Shown here one piece after another: positions 8,900-17,817 of a DNA stretch of 64,000 nt; within the stretch, counting starts at the first letter, position 1, and each line of letters opens with the position of its first letter. Source of the stretch: Leclercia pneumoniae (lineage in GTDB: Bacteria > Pseudomonadota > Gammaproteobacteria > Enterobacterales > Enterobacteriaceae); NCBI RefSeq assembly GCF_017348915.1, contig NZ_CP071383.1:2356001-2420000 (forward strand), written 5' to 3'. Below the pieces are notes generated by a model. It ran no database searches. It worked only from the letters and a program-made list of their open reading frames with translations, and was not told the DNA's origin. The translations under genes were made by a program, and so were the position numbers.

Positions 8900-9082
8900 T
8901 CAGCAGGCGCGTATCCTCGCAGATCTGCCCTTACGATGCGACATTTTAATCGGAACTTCATCAGGGGGTGGATCCGGCATCGGTTGCGGACGCGGAATAG
9001 GTTCGGGCACAGGTACCGGGTCGGTAGGCACCGGGTCCGATTGTTGTGGCTGCCAGAGCAGCAGTGTTAACAGACAGGTCAT
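8900..9082 (-). CDS. Small proline-rich protein, unknown function
   Basis: A 60-residue frame whose start is supported by a strong ribosome-binding site, GGAGGGTAAA immediately before the ATG at 9082. The N terminus (MTCLLTLLLW) is a short hydrophobic stretch. It is followed by about 35 residues in which proline alternates with V, E, D and I (for example DPVPTDPVPVPEPIPRP), then a basic tail ending HRKGRSARIRAC. The pattern suggests a membrane-anchored or exported extended chain, but this is inference. I do not recognise it by name. It lies between FnrS and dbpA on the same strand and ends 28 bases before the dbpA start. Confidence 0.62.
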   Translation of the reverse strand: MTCLLTLLLWQPQQSDPVPTDPVPVPEPIPRPQPMPDPPPDEVPIKMSHRKGRSARIRAC

Positions 9083-9140
9083 TTTACCCTCCGGGCATTG
9101 GGAGTGACTCTTTTAGGGTAGACGCTGCTGTACGACAGGC

Positions 9141-9261
9141 AAAAAAAAGCCGACTAATTTAGTCGGCGTCGTACGAATCAATTGTGCTATGCAGTAATTC
9201 AAAAAAGGAAGTAAGACAATATGGAGCGCAACGCCCATCGCTTGACGTTGCATTCACCTGC
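9141..9261 (-). ncRNA. fnrS: FnrS anaerobic small RNA
   Basis: Hfq-binding RNA induced by FNR (and ArcA) without oxygen; in E. coli it represses mRNAs for aerobic functions such as sodB. The minus strand from 9261 reads GCAGGUGAAUGCAACGUCAA and is close to E. coli FnrS along its length. It ends in GCCGACTAAATTAGTCGGC (stem GCCGACTAA/TTAGTCGGC) followed by eight T. Length is ~121 nt. The location between zntB and dbpA is the same as in E. coli. A -10 CACTAT lies at 9269-9274, and an FNR site is centred about 42 bases upstream of the predicted start. Confidence 0.95.
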
Positions 9262-9296
9262 GAAACGAATAGTGCACCTTTACGACAGGCAGTTTC

Positions 9297-9310
9297 TTGA
9301 CCTCGCTCAA
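9297..9310 (-). promoter_or_regulatory. FNR binding site of fnrS
   Basis: Minus-strand TTGAGCGAGGTCAA fits the FNR consensus TTGAT-N4-ATCAA with one mismatch per half site. Its centre is about 42 bases upstream of the predicted fnrS start at 9261, the class II activation position. Confidence 0.85.
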
Positions 9311-9356
9311 GTAAAATGGCGTTTTAAGCTTTTCACAACCTGAGAAATGCGTAAAT

Positions 9357-10340
9357 TTACAGCCATTTACTGCGATGCAACCACCATGCAACACCGCCGA
9401 TTAAAACCACTAACATGATGCAAAACACTGAAAAACCGAAGCGGTATGCCCCTCCGGGAATACCGCCCAGATTGACGCCAAACAGGCCGGTTAAAAAGGT
9501 ACTGGGTAAAAAGACCATCGCCATCAGCGACATCGTGTAGGTGCGCCGGGATAGCGACTCCTGCATCACCTGCGCAATCTCATCGGACATCACCGCGGTT
9601 CGCGCGATGCAGGCGTCAATCTCATCCAGCCCGCGGCCAAGACGGTCAGCGATATCCTGCATCCGCCGGCGCTGATCGTCATTCATCCAGCTCAGGCGCT
9701 CACTCGCCAGCCGTGCATAGACATCGCGCTGCGGAGCCATATAGCGCCGCATCACAATCAGTTGTTTGCGCAGGAGCGCGAGGAAACCGCGCGGGGGAAT
9801 TTGCTGATCGAGCAGATTGTCTTCCAGATCGATAATTTTATCGTGCAGCTCTTCAATAAACTCGCTGGCGTGCTCGGTCAGGGCATCGCAGACATCCACC
9901 AGCCAGCCACCACAATCTTCCGGCCCGGTCCCCTCTTTCAGATCATTAATGACATCGTCCAGCGCCAGTACCTTGCGCTGACGCGTCGAGACAATGAGCC
10001 GCTCATCCATATACACGCGCATCGCTACCAGCTGATCGGGACGTTCATCGGTGCTGCCATTAATACACCGCAGGGTGATCAGGGTACCCTCACCCATTCG
10101 CGTAACGCGCGGGCGCAGACTTTCCCCAGCCAGCGCATCGCGCACATAGTTGGGGAGTAATGGGGTCGATGCCAGCCAGTCAGCACTCTCAGGTTGCGTG
10201 TAGTTCAGGTGAAGCCAGCAAGGGTGTTCACGATCGATGATATCGTCGTTTTCCAGCGGCCTTGCTGCCCCCTTTCCGTCAAGTATCCACGCAAATACCG
10301 CGTCAGGAACGTTAACTTCAGATCCTTTAATGCCTTCCAC
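9357..10340 (-). CDS. zntB: Zinc transport protein ZntB
   Basis: Inner-membrane pentameric transporter of the CorA metal-ion family that moves zinc (uptake in recent studies, efflux in earlier ones). A long cytoplasmic domain is followed by two C-terminal membrane segments ([19 protein letters not shown] and [20 protein letters not shown]). The loop motif is GVN in place of the CorA GMN, as usual in ZntB. The frame can start at an ATG at 10358, but the GTG at 10340 has GGAGG five bases ahead and gives 327 residues beginning [17 protein letters not shown], the E. coli length. Its 3' end lies 96 bases from the fnrS start. Confidence 0.95.
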   Translation of the reverse strand: MEGIKGSEVNVPDAVFAWILDGKGAARPLENDDIIDREHPCWLHLNYTQPESADWLASTPLLPNYVRDALAGESLRPRVTRMGEGTLITLRCINGSTDERPDQLVAMRVYMDERLIVSTRQRKVLALDDVINDLKEGTGPEDCGGWLVDVCDALTEHASEFIEELHDKIIDLEDNLLDQQIPPRGFLALLRKQLIVMRRYMAPQRDVYARLASERLSWMNDDQRRRMQDIADRLGRGLDEIDACIARTAVMSDEIAQVMQESLSRRTYTMSLMAMVFLPSTFLTGLFGVNLGGIPGGAYRFGFSVFCIMLVVLIGGVAWWLHRSKWL

Positions 10341-10433
10341 AGCGCCTCCGCCTTTCATCTATCTTGTTGTCAGTCTAGCCACCCTGGCATGTTAAGCAAC
10401 AATTTACATGGGCATCGCGCTGAATTTGCTCAT

Positions 10434-10458
10434 AAAAAAGCCTGGCGAACCAGGCTTT
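10434..10458 (-). terminator. Terminator of the chemoreceptor gene
   Basis: AAAGCCTGG (10437-10445) and CCAGGCTTT (10450-10458) form a 9-bp stem with a CGAA loop. On the minus strand it runs into six T. It lies five bases past the chemoreceptor stop codon. Confidence 0.88.
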
Positions 10459-10462
10459 ATCT

Positions 10463-11605
10463 TTAGTAAGAGTGCCCCATTCGTGAGGCTAATCGTCGAC
10501 CATCCATGCCATAGTTTTCCGTATTCTCTTGCTCAAGACGGAAGTTACGCGTGCGGGCCTGCAGCTCAATCACCTGATTTTTTAATACCGCAGAGGAGCC
10601 AGAGAGTTCATCGACCATCGCCACGTTGCTCTGGGTCACGTTCTCCAGGTCGCTCAGCGCGAGGGTGATTTGCGCAATGCCCATCTCCTGTTCGCTGGTG
10701 GAGTTCGAAATCTCATTCATTAGCTGGCTCACCTGACCCGAGCCGCTCACGATATCGCGCATGTTCTTTTCTGCCTCCGACACCACCATCGCCCCCTGGT
10801 TGACGTTATGGCTGGTCACGTCGATGAGCGATTTAATGTTTTTGGCCGCTTCCGCACTGCGATGGGCCAGGCTACGTACCTCACCCGCCACGACCGAGAA
10901 GCCTTTACCGTGGTCGCCGGCGCGTGCGGCCTCTACGGCCGCGTTCAAGGCCAGAATATTGGTCTGGAAAGCGATACCGTCAATCATGGAGATAATTTCG
11001 GTCATCTGCTGAGCGCATTCGGTTATCGAATTCATATTATTCGCCACCTGCCCCATCAACTCGCCCCCCTTTTTCGCCTGCTGTGTGGCGGCATTCGCCC
11101 GCTCGCTGGCCAGACGGGTGTTGTCTGCCGTGTTACGTGTGGTGGCGGCCATCTGCTCCATACTGGCCGCCGTTTCTACCAGTGAGGCCGACTGCTGCTC
11201 TGTTTTGGCCGACAGCGCGGCGCTGCGTGCCGCCAGTTGATCCGACAGGCTCATCGCCGTTTGTGAAGAGGCACGAATTTCACTTACCAGCGTCGCGATA
11301 TTGCCGGATAGCGTGTTAATGCCCGGGATTAATCGCCCGGCGCAATTATTACCGAACTCAGGAATGATTACGCCCAGTTTGCCCGCGGTAACTTCTTCAA
11401 TACTTTTTTTCACAGTATTGATCGGCTTCACAAGAAATTGTGTCAAATAGGTGAATAACAGTAAAAAAGCGACGATGAAGAAAATGTTCAACGCGATCAG
11501 TAGAGTGAATTTACCGGGAGACACTGCAACCAGGAAATTGGATATTAAAAAGACGCCCACGAGATAAACAAGAACAAATGTTCTTACGCTAATGTTTTTA
11601 AGCAT
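10463..11605 (-). CDS. Methyl-accepting chemotaxis protein lacking a periplasmic sensor domain
   Basis: Chemoreceptor that would signal to CheA/CheW. From the ATG at 11605 it has 380 residues. Two membrane segments ([19 protein letters not shown] and the [17 protein letters not shown] region) are separated by only a few residues, followed by a HAMP-like linker ([17 protein letters not shown]) and a full signalling domain with the conserved tip [23 protein letters not shown]. No periplasmic ligand domain, no PAS domain, and no NWETF-type CheR tether (it ends RMGHSY). The frame stays open upstream to a TTG at 11815, adding 70 residues of poor quality; I prefer 11605 because [10 protein letters not shown] is a normal receptor start, though its ribosome-binding site is weak. 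Not at this locus in E. coli K-12. Confidence 0.85.
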   Translation of the reverse strand: MLKNISVRTFVLVYLVGVFLISNFLVAVSPGKFTLLIALNIFFIVAFLLLFTYLTQFLVKPINTVKKSIEEVTAGKLGVIIPEFGNNCAGRLIPGINTLSGNIATLVSEIRASSQTAMSLSDQLAARSAALSAKTEQQSASLVETAASMEQMAATTRNTADNTRLASERANAATQQAKKGGELMGQVANNMNSITECAQQMTEIISMIDGIAFQTNILALNAAVEAARAGDHGKGFSVVAGEVRSLAHRSAEAAKNIKSLIDVTSHNVNQGAMVVSEAEKNMRDIVSGSGQVSQLMNEISNSTSEQEMGIAQITLALSDLENVTQSNVAMVDELSGSSAVLKNQVIELQARTRNFRLEQENTENYGMDGRRLASRMGHSY

Positions 11606-12382
11606 AATAGAGTCCGCAATCGATATTTTTGTCGATATTGAGTTTATAGCACCCGCCTTTTTATTTTTCATCTCAAATTTAAGGTCTTGTTGCCTTTGGT
11701 GGTCATACCAGTTAATTTGCGTTAGGTAAGGATATAATCTGCCATTAATAAATACAAACCAGCAAAAACTCCAGTACGCATGCGCTCTATATACTATATC
11801 GTTATTTTTTAACAACGTAGTTTTTAATTGCGCTACGTCTCACTGATGAAAAGAATCAGGGTTGATTAAACCTAATTTAGTCACACTTAAGTATTATCGA
11901 GATGGCATGTTTCTTCAATACCGCTACAAATAATGATAAAGATTTTTCGCTGAATACCGATAACGTATAGACCCAGAAATAATATTTTGACCGAATGGTC
12001 AATTATTTGCCAGACTGTTTCGACTTCTGCAGGCCAGAGATGCAATAATTTATAAAACAGTGTTTTTATTCCGGTTCTCATCCACCACCCCGTTCTATCC
12101 TGGCTCCCTGTTATCATCTCGATGATTGACGACCCTGTACGGACCCAACGTTTTACCGCGAACGCGCGTTTGTTGATTAATTACGTGGCGATTGAGACCC
12201 GGTTTTCAGCTCCGCTCGTGGCGACAGCAAAACGTTAGCCGTCAGTAAAATAAATAAGAATCATGCGCGGGTCTCACAAAAAAATCATGCCTGATGGTAT
12301 GAAGTAGAGTATGTTGCAAAGAAACCCGTGCGTGTCGTTTCCGTTATGGTCCAGGCTGCGTGCCGATAAATGGGACTTAATT
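11606..12382. other. AT-rich intergenic region between divergent chemoreceptor and dgcM
   Basis: About 780 bases with visibly lower GC than its flanks. It must carry two divergent promoters. One perfect palindrome, TTGACC-GAAT-GGTCAA (11987-12002), could be an operator. A minus-strand frame at 11887-12117 (76 residues) lacks a good ribosome-binding site and is not called. I found no convincing sigma-28 promoter for the chemoreceptor. Confidence 0.5.
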
Positions 12383-13615
12383 ATGTCGCTACCTGAGTTT
12401 GATGCGCTTAATATTCTTAAAACGCCCGTCTGGTTGATCTCCGCGGAAACAGAAACCCTGCTTTTTGCCAATACGGTGGCGAAAGCGTTTATGCAGGGGG
12501 CAACGTTCGACGCGCTGCGTAAGGGGAATTACTGCGCCCATGCGCAAACGTCGCTGGCCATGTATGTTCCAGATTTAAAAGCGCAGCAGGAGATTGTTGA
12601 GGTCTGGACTATCCTGCATCGCGACGAACAAATCACCCTGAGCTGCCGGCTGTCGCTGACCTCCTTTGCCCCTTATGGCGAAGTGATTGTCTTCGAAGGT
12701 CTGCCTCCCCAGCCTGCGACGGGACTCAAAGCCACCCGCTCGGCCACCTATCAGCGCAAAAAACAGGGTTTTTACGCCCGCTTTTTCCTCACTAACAGCG
12801 CGCCGATGCTGCTGATCGATCCGGCCCGTGACGGCCAGATCGTAGATGCCAACGTCGCGGCCCTCACTTTCTACGGCTATAACCATGACGAGATGTGCAG
12901 CAAACACACTTGGGAGATCAACACCCTTGGCCGGAACATCTTGCCAGTCATGAACGAAATCGCCCGCTTGCCCGGCGGACATAAGCCGCTGAATTTTGTC
13001 CATCGCCTCGCAAACGGGACCACCCGCCACGTACAGACCTACGCCGGGCCAATTGAAATCTATGGCGATAAGTTGATGCTGTGCATCATTCACGATATTA
13101 CCGAGCAAAAAAGGCTGGAGCAGGAACTTGAGCACGCCGCCCTTCGCGATTCGCTCACGGGGCTGCTGAACCGCCGTCAGTTCTATAGTCTGACCGACAA
13201 AACAACCGCCGCTCAGCTGCCGCTCCAGCAGGAGTTCAGCCTGCTGCTGGTGGACACCGATCACTTCAAAGATATTAATGATATGTTCGGCCATCAAAAG
13301 GGGGATGAGGTATTAATTGCCCTTGCAAGGATGCTGGAGAGTTGTTGCCGCAAAGACGATTACGTCTTCCGCTGGGGGGGCGAAGAGTTTGTCCTGCTGC
13401 TCCCCCGCACTTCACTGGAAGCTGCTTTACAACTGGCAGAAACTCTTCGCGTCGCTATTGCTCACATCGCCCTTCCCGGCCTGCCGCGCTTTACTGTCAG
13501 TATTGGTGTCGCACGTCACAACCCGGACGAGAACATAGATGAACTTTTCAAACGGGTGGATGATGCGCTCTACCGCGCAAAAAACGATGGGCGTAACAAG
13601 GTGCTGGCCGCCTGA
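12383..13615 (+). CDS. dgcM: Diguanylate cyclase DgcM
   Basis: Makes cyclic di-GMP. In E. coli DgcM forms a local switch with the phosphodiesterase PdeR and the regulator MlrA that turns on csgD and curli. A PAS domain lies near residues 135-245 (LTNSAPMLLIDP... IIHDITEQKRLEQ), and the GGDEF domain follows (DSLTGLLNRRQF, then the active site GGEEF at 332-336). No RxxD inhibitory site is seen five residues before GGEEF. The frame opens at 12311, but the ATG at 12383 gives 410 residues, the E. coli length, beginning SLPEFDALNILKTPVW. PdeR is encoded in this window at 34501-36492. Confidence 0.94.
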   Translation: MSLPEFDALNILKTPVWLISAETETLLFANTVAKAFMQGATFDALRKGNYCAHAQTSLAMYVPDLKAQQEIVEVWTILHRDEQITLSCRLSLTSFAPYGEVIVFEGLPPQPATGLKATRSATYQRKKQGFYARFFLTNSAPMLLIDPARDGQIVDANVAALTFYGYNHDEMCSKHTWEINTLGRNILPVMNEIARLPGGHKPLNFVHRLANGTTRHVQTYAGPIEIYGDKLMLCIIHDITEQKRLEQELEHAALRDSLTGLLNRRQFYSLTDKTTAAQLPLQQEFSLLLVDTDHFKDINDMFGHQKGDEVLIALARMLESCCRKDDYVFRWGGEEFVLLLPRTSLEAALQLAETLRVAIAHIALPGLPRFTVSIGVARHNPDENIDELFKRVDDALYRAKNDGRNKVLAA

Positions 13616-13654
13616 AGGGGTAGCCCGGTTTCACGTCCCCCCTTCTGATTAGGC

Positions 13655-13683
13655 GCGGTTGCCTGACCTTCACAGGCAACCGC
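13655..13683. terminator. Hairpin between convergent dgcM and mppA
   Basis: A perfect 11-bp inverted repeat, GCGGTTGCCTG (13655-13665) and CAGGCAACCGC (13673-13683), lies between two stop codons. Neither side has a clear T-run, so termination is plausible but unproven. Confidence 0.55.
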
Positions 13684-13689
13684 TACGCA

Positions 13690-15306
13690 TCAGTGCTTCT
13701 CAATATACATCGTGCGGCTGTAGGCCACGTCTTCCGGGTTATTGATCGGGTAGCCCTTCACCCAGGGTTTGATCAAGCGGCCATTGGTGTATTGATAAAT
13801 CGGGGCCACTGGGGCTTTTTCGGCCAGAATTTTCTCTGCGGCGTTGTAATCCGCATTCCGCGCCTTCGCGGTGGTCTCCATGGATGCCTGGTTAATCACC
13901 TTGTCATACGCCGGGTCGTTGAAGCGTGAAATATTCCCCGTGTGGGTGGAGGTCAATAGCGAGAGGAAAGTCGACGGCTCGTTATAATCCCCTACCCACG
14001 AGGCGCGGATCACATCGAAGTTGCCGGTGTTACGACTGTCGATGTAGGTTTTCCACTCCTGGTTTTGCAGCTTCACATCCACGCCGAGGTTCTTCTTCCA
14101 CATCGACGCCACCGCGATGGCGATTTTCTGGTGGTTTTCAGAGGTGTTGTACAGCAGCGTCAGCTTCAAGGGGCGCTGAGGATTATAGCCTGCCGCCTGA
14201 AGCAGGGTTTTCGCCTGGGCGTTAAGCTCCTCTTGCGACATCTGCTCAAACGGCGACGGCTCCGGAGTAAAGCCCGCCGTCACATCCGGGGTGAAGTGCC
14301 AGGCCGGTTTTTCGCCCGTACCCAGGACTTTCTCGGCCATAATGCGTCGGTCGATGGTCATACTCAGCGCCAGACGCACCCGGGCGTCGGCGGTCGGCCC
14401 TTTCTGGGTATTAAAGGCGTAGTAATAGGTACCTAACTGAGGGGGCGTATAGACCTGCCCTGGAATATCTTTCAGTAACTTTTGATAGAGGTTTTTCGGG
14501 AAAGATTCTGTAATGTCGATATCGTTCGCCAGGTAGCGTTTGGTGGCGGAAGACTCCTGATTGATCGGCACAAAGGTCACCTTCTTCAGTACCGTTTTGC
14601 CATTGTCCCAGTAATGCGTATTGGGCTCGACCACCAGCTTCTCGTTCACCACCCGATCTTTCAGCACGAACGCGCCGTTTCCTACCAGCGCACCAGGGCG
14701 GGTCCACTCTTTACCGCTTTCGATGTTGGCTTTTTGTACCGGATAGAAGGCGAAACTGGCGGTAAGGTTAGCAAACCACGGCAAGGGTTTATCCAGTTGC
14801 ACGCGCAGGGTGTGGTTATCTACCGCCGTCACGCCGAGCTTGTCTGGCGTGGCTTTCCCGTCAATGATCGCCTGGGCATTGGTCACGCCTGCCAGCGCAG
14901 CAAACCACGCAAAAGGCGACGTGGTTTTCGGATCAACCAGACGCTGCCAGCTGTAAACAAAATCTTGTGCCGTGACCGGGGTACCGTCTGACCACCGGGC
15001 ATTATCGCGCAGGGTGAAGGTCCAGACCCGGTTGTCATTGCTCTGCCAGCGGGTAGCAACACCCGGTACCAGCTCGCCTTTCTCGTTCTGGTTTACCAGG
15101 CCTTCAAACAGATCGCGTATAACCTGAATTTCAGGCAGCCCCACGGCTTTGGCGGGATCGAGTGAAGCGGGTTCATCTTTAATATGGCGAACCAGCTCCT
15201 GTCTCGGCGCCAGCTGCGTGCCGGAAGGAATATCCGCCGCAAAGGACCAGGATGACAGGCCGCACAGCAACAGGGCAGAAGTAAGCAGCGAAACAGGATG
15301 CTTCAT
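13690..15306 (-). CDS. mppA: Periplasmic murein tripeptide-binding protein MppA
   Basis: Binds L-Ala-D-Glu-meso-diaminopimelate released from murein and delivers it to the Opp permease for recycling. It has the family-5 solute-binding fold with the signature region near residues 60-100 (DEPASLDPAKAVGLPEIQV). A signal peptide ends near SSWSFA-ADIP. The frame opens at 15375, but the ATG at 15306 follows a GAGAGG site and gives 538 residues beginning MKHPVSLLTSALLL, matching E. coli (537). OppA is the closest alternative; the sequence and the mpaA neighbour support MppA. In E. coli ynaI follows mppA; here dgcM does. Confidence 0.95.
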   Translation of the reverse strand: MKHPVSLLTSALLLCGLSSWSFAADIPSGTQLAPRQELVRHIKDEPASLDPAKAVGLPEIQVIRDLFEGLVNQNEKGELVPGVATRWQSNDNRVWTFTLRDNARWSDGTPVTAQDFVYSWQRLVDPKTTSPFAWFAALAGVTNAQAIIDGKATPDKLGVTAVDNHTLRVQLDKPLPWFANLTASFAFYPVQKANIESGKEWTRPGALVGNGAFVLKDRVVNEKLVVEPNTHYWDNGKTVLKKVTFVPINQESSATKRYLANDIDITESFPKNLYQKLLKDIPGQVYTPPQLGTYYYAFNTQKGPTADARVRLALSMTIDRRIMAEKVLGTGEKPAWHFTPDVTAGFTPEPSPFEQMSQEELNAQAKTLLQAAGYNPQRPLKLTLLYNTSENHQKIAIAVASMWKKNLGVDVKLQNQEWKTYIDSRNTGNFDVIRASWVGDYNEPSTFLSLLTSTHTGNISRFNDPAYDKVINQASMETTAKARNADYNAAEKILAEKAPVAPIYQYTNGRLIKPWVKGYPINNPEDVAYSRTMYIEKH

Positions 15307-15491
15307 GAGATCCTCTCTGGAATAGTGGCTAACAAGCAGATGGCTAATTATTTGTTTCAGAACAGTGAAATGCAAATAACTTACGCCGGAAACATGATAT
15401 GCGCCAGTTTTCCCGGGCTGGCGAAACTATTTGATTAAGCGGATGTTTTGCACAACACTGCCAGTAAGCACCATTATCATCAGGATCCCCT

Positions 15492-16205
15492 ATGACCCTT
15501 ACTCGCCCCCGAACAGAACGTGGCGCTTTTCCTCCCGGCACCGAACATTATGGTCGCTCACTGCTTGGCGCGCCGCTTATCTGGTTTCCCGCGCCCAATG
15601 CCGATCGTGAAAGTGGCCTTATCATCGCCGGCACCCATGGCGATGAAAATTCCTCGATTGTCACCCTCTCCTGCGCGCTACGCACTCTGGCGCCCGAACA
15701 GCGTCGGCATCACGTGGTGTTGACGGTTAATCCGGATGGGTGTCAGTTGGGGCTGCGCGCCAACGCGCGCGGGGTGGATTTAAATCGCAACTTCCCGGCA
15801 GCAAACTGGCGCGCAGGCGAGACGGTTTATCGCTGGAACAGCGCGGCAGAAGAGCGGGATGTGGTGCTGCTAACCGGCGAAAAGCCAGGTTCAGAGCCCG
15901 AAACCCAGGGGTTGTGCAAGTTGATTCACAAGCTGCACCCGGCATGGGTGGTCTCGTTTCACGATCCGCTCGCCTGTATAGAGGACCCCGGCCATACGGC
16001 GCTGGGACGCTGGCTGGCAGAGGCTTTCTCCCTGCCACTGGTCACCAGCGTCGGCTATGAAACGCCAGGCTCGTTTGGTAGCTGGTGTGCGGACCTGGGT
16101 CTGCACTGCATCACCGCAGAGTTCCCCCCCATCTCCTCTGACGAAGCCAGCGAGAAGTATCTGAAAGCGATGGTGGGCCTGCTGCGCTGGGAAGCTCAAA
16201 GATAG
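15492..16205 (+). CDS. mpaA: Murein tripeptide amidase A
   Basis: Cytoplasmic zinc carboxypeptidase-like amidase that cuts the gamma-D-Glu-diaminopimelate bond of the recycled murein tripeptide. The zinc motif H-x-x-E is visible in GTHGDENSS (His49, Glu52), the third ligand is probably the histidine in SFHDP, and the substrate-binding LGLRANARGVDLNRNFPAANW segment is conserved. Length is 237 residues, slightly shorter at the C terminus than the 242 of E. coli. No signal peptide. It is convergent with ycjG and overlaps its 3' end by 10 bases. With mppA (uptake) and ycjG (next enzymatic step) it forms a recycling cluster. Confidence 0.95.
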   Translation: MTLTRPRTERGAFPPGTEHYGRSLLGAPLIWFPAPNADRESGLIIAGTHGDENSSIVTLSCALRTLAPEQRRHHVVLTVNPDGCQLGLRANARGVDLNRNFPAANWRAGETVYRWNSAAEERDVVLLTGEKPGSEPETQGLCKLIHKLHPAWVVSFHDPLACIEDPGHTALGRWLAEAFSLPLVTSVGYETPGSFGSWCADLGLHCITAEFPPISSDEASEKYLKAMVGLLRWEAQR

Positions 16206-17161
16206 AGGGTACCGGCGCGAAACTGCAGGGCGGGTGAGACATCGACCGCCAGCCACGTGGGGCCATCCAGGTCGGCGAAGCTGACCTCTGGCACCAGCGG
16301 CAGCGCGGCGCCGATGGCTCTGGAGGTGCAGAGCATGCAGCCCAGCATCAGGGCGAACCCCTGCTCCTGCGCCTCATTAGCTAACGCCAGCGCCTCGGTC
16401 AGCCCACCCGTTTTATCGAGTTTTATATTGACCATCTCATAGCGCCCTTTCAGCTCACTCAGGCTTGCACGCGTGTGGCAGCTCTCATCGGCACAGATAG
16501 GCAGCGGATGAATAAAGTTCGCCAGCGCCGCATCTTCCCCCGCGGGGAGAGGCTGTTCAAGCATCGCCACCCCGAGGTCTGCCAGCAGCTGGCAGCGCGC
16601 CGCCAGCCCTTCAACGTGCCAGGATTCATTAGCATCGACAATCAGCGTAGCCTCTGGTGCTGCCGCACGGATCGCAATCATCCGTTCGCTTATCAGGCGA
16701 TCGTCCAGTTTGACCTTCAACAATCTTGCTCCGGCCGCGCAGAGCGCCTGGGCGCTGGCGGCCATCTGCTCGGGCTCGCCAATGACCACTGTCTGGGCCG
16801 TTATGAGGCTTTGGGGGAGCGTGGCACCCGCCAGATGCGCCAGAGGCATCTCCTGCTGACGGGCGGCAAGATCCCAGAGTGCGCAGTCTACGGCATTGCG
16901 AGCCGCCCCGGGGGGCAGAGCAGCCTGCAGCGCTTCGCGCGTCATACCCTGCTCGATTTCTGGCCCCAGGGCCATAATTTGCGCCATCACAGAGGCTGGC
17001 GTTTCGCCGTAGCGCGGATAAGGCGTACACTCCCCCACACCTTTAATGCCCTCCTCCTCGATTTCAACGACCACGACGCAGGCTTCGCTGCGGGCACCCC
17101 GGGAGATGACAAAGGGTGAATGCAGAGGCCAGGCTTCTTCGTAAACCTTGAGGGTTTTCAT
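16196..17161 (-). CDS. ycjG: L-Ala-D/L-Glu epimerase
   Basis: Epimerises L-Ala-D-Glu to L-Ala-L-Glu so the dipeptide from murein recycling can be degraded; enolase superfamily, muconate-lactonising subgroup. The catalytic K-x-K is at 149-151 (LLKVKLD). Metal-ligand segments DANES, EQPLP and ADESCH follow in order, and the second catalytic lysine is in NIKLDKTGG. A GTG at 17164 directly precedes the ATG at 17161; the AGGAG site is better spaced for the ATG, which gives 321 residues as in E. coli. Divergent from tpx. Confidence 0.95.
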   Translation of the reverse strand: MKTLKVYEEAWPLHSPFVISRGARSEACVVVVEIEEEGIKGVGECTPYPRYGETPASVMAQIMALGPEIEQGMTREALQAALPPGAARNAVDCALWDLAARQQEMPLAHLAGATLPQSLITAQTVVIGEPEQMAASAQALCAAGARLLKVKLDDRLISERMIAIRAAAPEATLIVDANESWHVEGLAARCQLLADLGVAMLEQPLPAGEDAALANFIHPLPICADESCHTRASLSELKGRYEMVNIKLDKTGGLTEALALANEAQEQGFALMLGCMLCTSRAIGAALPLVPEVSFADLDGPTWLAVDVSPALQFRAGTLYL

Positions 17162-17266
17162 CACTCGCTCCTGTAATGCGACTTATCGTAAATAGGGTTT
17201 GCCGTGTTATTCGCTGTTGTCATACACTAGCGGCGACGTTAACTATATGTAAACAGGAAGATATCC

Positions 17267-17773
17267 ATGTCACAACTCGTTCATTTCCAGGGCAACCCGG
17301 TTGCTGTTGCTGGTGCCATTCCGCAGGCGGGTAGCAAGGCACAGGCTTTTACTCTCGTAGCAAAAGACCTGTCCGACGTCGCGTTGAGCCAGTTTGCTGG
17401 CAAACGTAAAGTCCTGAACATTTTCCCAAGCATCGACACTGGCGTGTGTGCCGCATCAGTGCGTAAATTCAACCAACTGGCCACTGAAATGGACAACACC
17501 GTGGTGCTGTGCATTTCCGCCGATCTGCCGTTTGCCCAGTCTCGCTTCTGCGGCGCAGAAGGTCTGAGCAACGTCATCACCTTGTCTACGCTGCGTAACG
17601 CAGATTTCCTGCAGAACTATGGCGTGGGCATTGCCGAAGGCGCGCTGAAAGGCCTGGCCGCACGTGCTGTTCTGGTCATTGATGAAAACGACAATGTCGT
17701 CTTCAGCCAGCTGGTGGATGAAATTACCACCGAGCCAGATTACACGGCTGCGCTGGAAAGCCTGAAAGCCTAA
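17267..17773 (+). CDS. tpx: Thiol peroxidase (atypical 2-Cys peroxiredoxin)
   Basis: Reduces hydrogen peroxide and preferably alkyl hydroperoxides, recycled by thioredoxin. The peroxidatic Cys61 lies in [12 protein letters not shown] and the resolving Cys95 in SRFCGAEG, spaced as in the Tpx family. 168 residues, as in E. coli. The ATG follows an AGGAAG site. Transcribed alone between ycjG and tyrR, ending in a clear terminator. Confidence 0.97.
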   Translation: MSQLVHFQGNPVAVAGAIPQAGSKAQAFTLVAKDLSDVALSQFAGKRKVLNIFPSIDTGVCAASVRKFNQLATEMDNTVVLCISADLPFAQSRFCGAEGLSNVITLSTLRNADFLQNYGVGIAEGALKGLAARAVLVIDENDNVVFSQLVDEITTEPDYTAALESLKA

Positions 17774-17792
17774 GCGCTACGGCAAAATAAGA

Positions 17793-17816
17793 AAGCCTCC
17801 GCAAGGAGGCTTTTTT
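17793..17816. terminator. Terminator between tpx and tyrR
   Basis: AAGCCTCC (17793-17800) and GGAGGCTT (17805-17812) form an 8-bp stem with a GCAA loop, followed by six T on the + strand. The tyrR stop begins two bases later, so it may also stop tyrR transcription, though the minus-side T-run is weaker. Confidence 0.9.
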
Positions 17817-17817
17817 G

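Noticed and set aside
11606-11815. 70-residue N-terminal extension of the chemoreceptor from a TTG at 11815
   Set aside because: Poor start codon, low-complexity sequence, no known domain; the ATG at 11605 gives a normal receptor start.
11887-12117. 76-residue minus-strand frame with a hydrophobic stretch upstream of the chemoreceptor
   Set aside because: No proper ribosome-binding site at either ATG, no recognisable family, and it lies in AT-rich DNA where such frames occur by chance.
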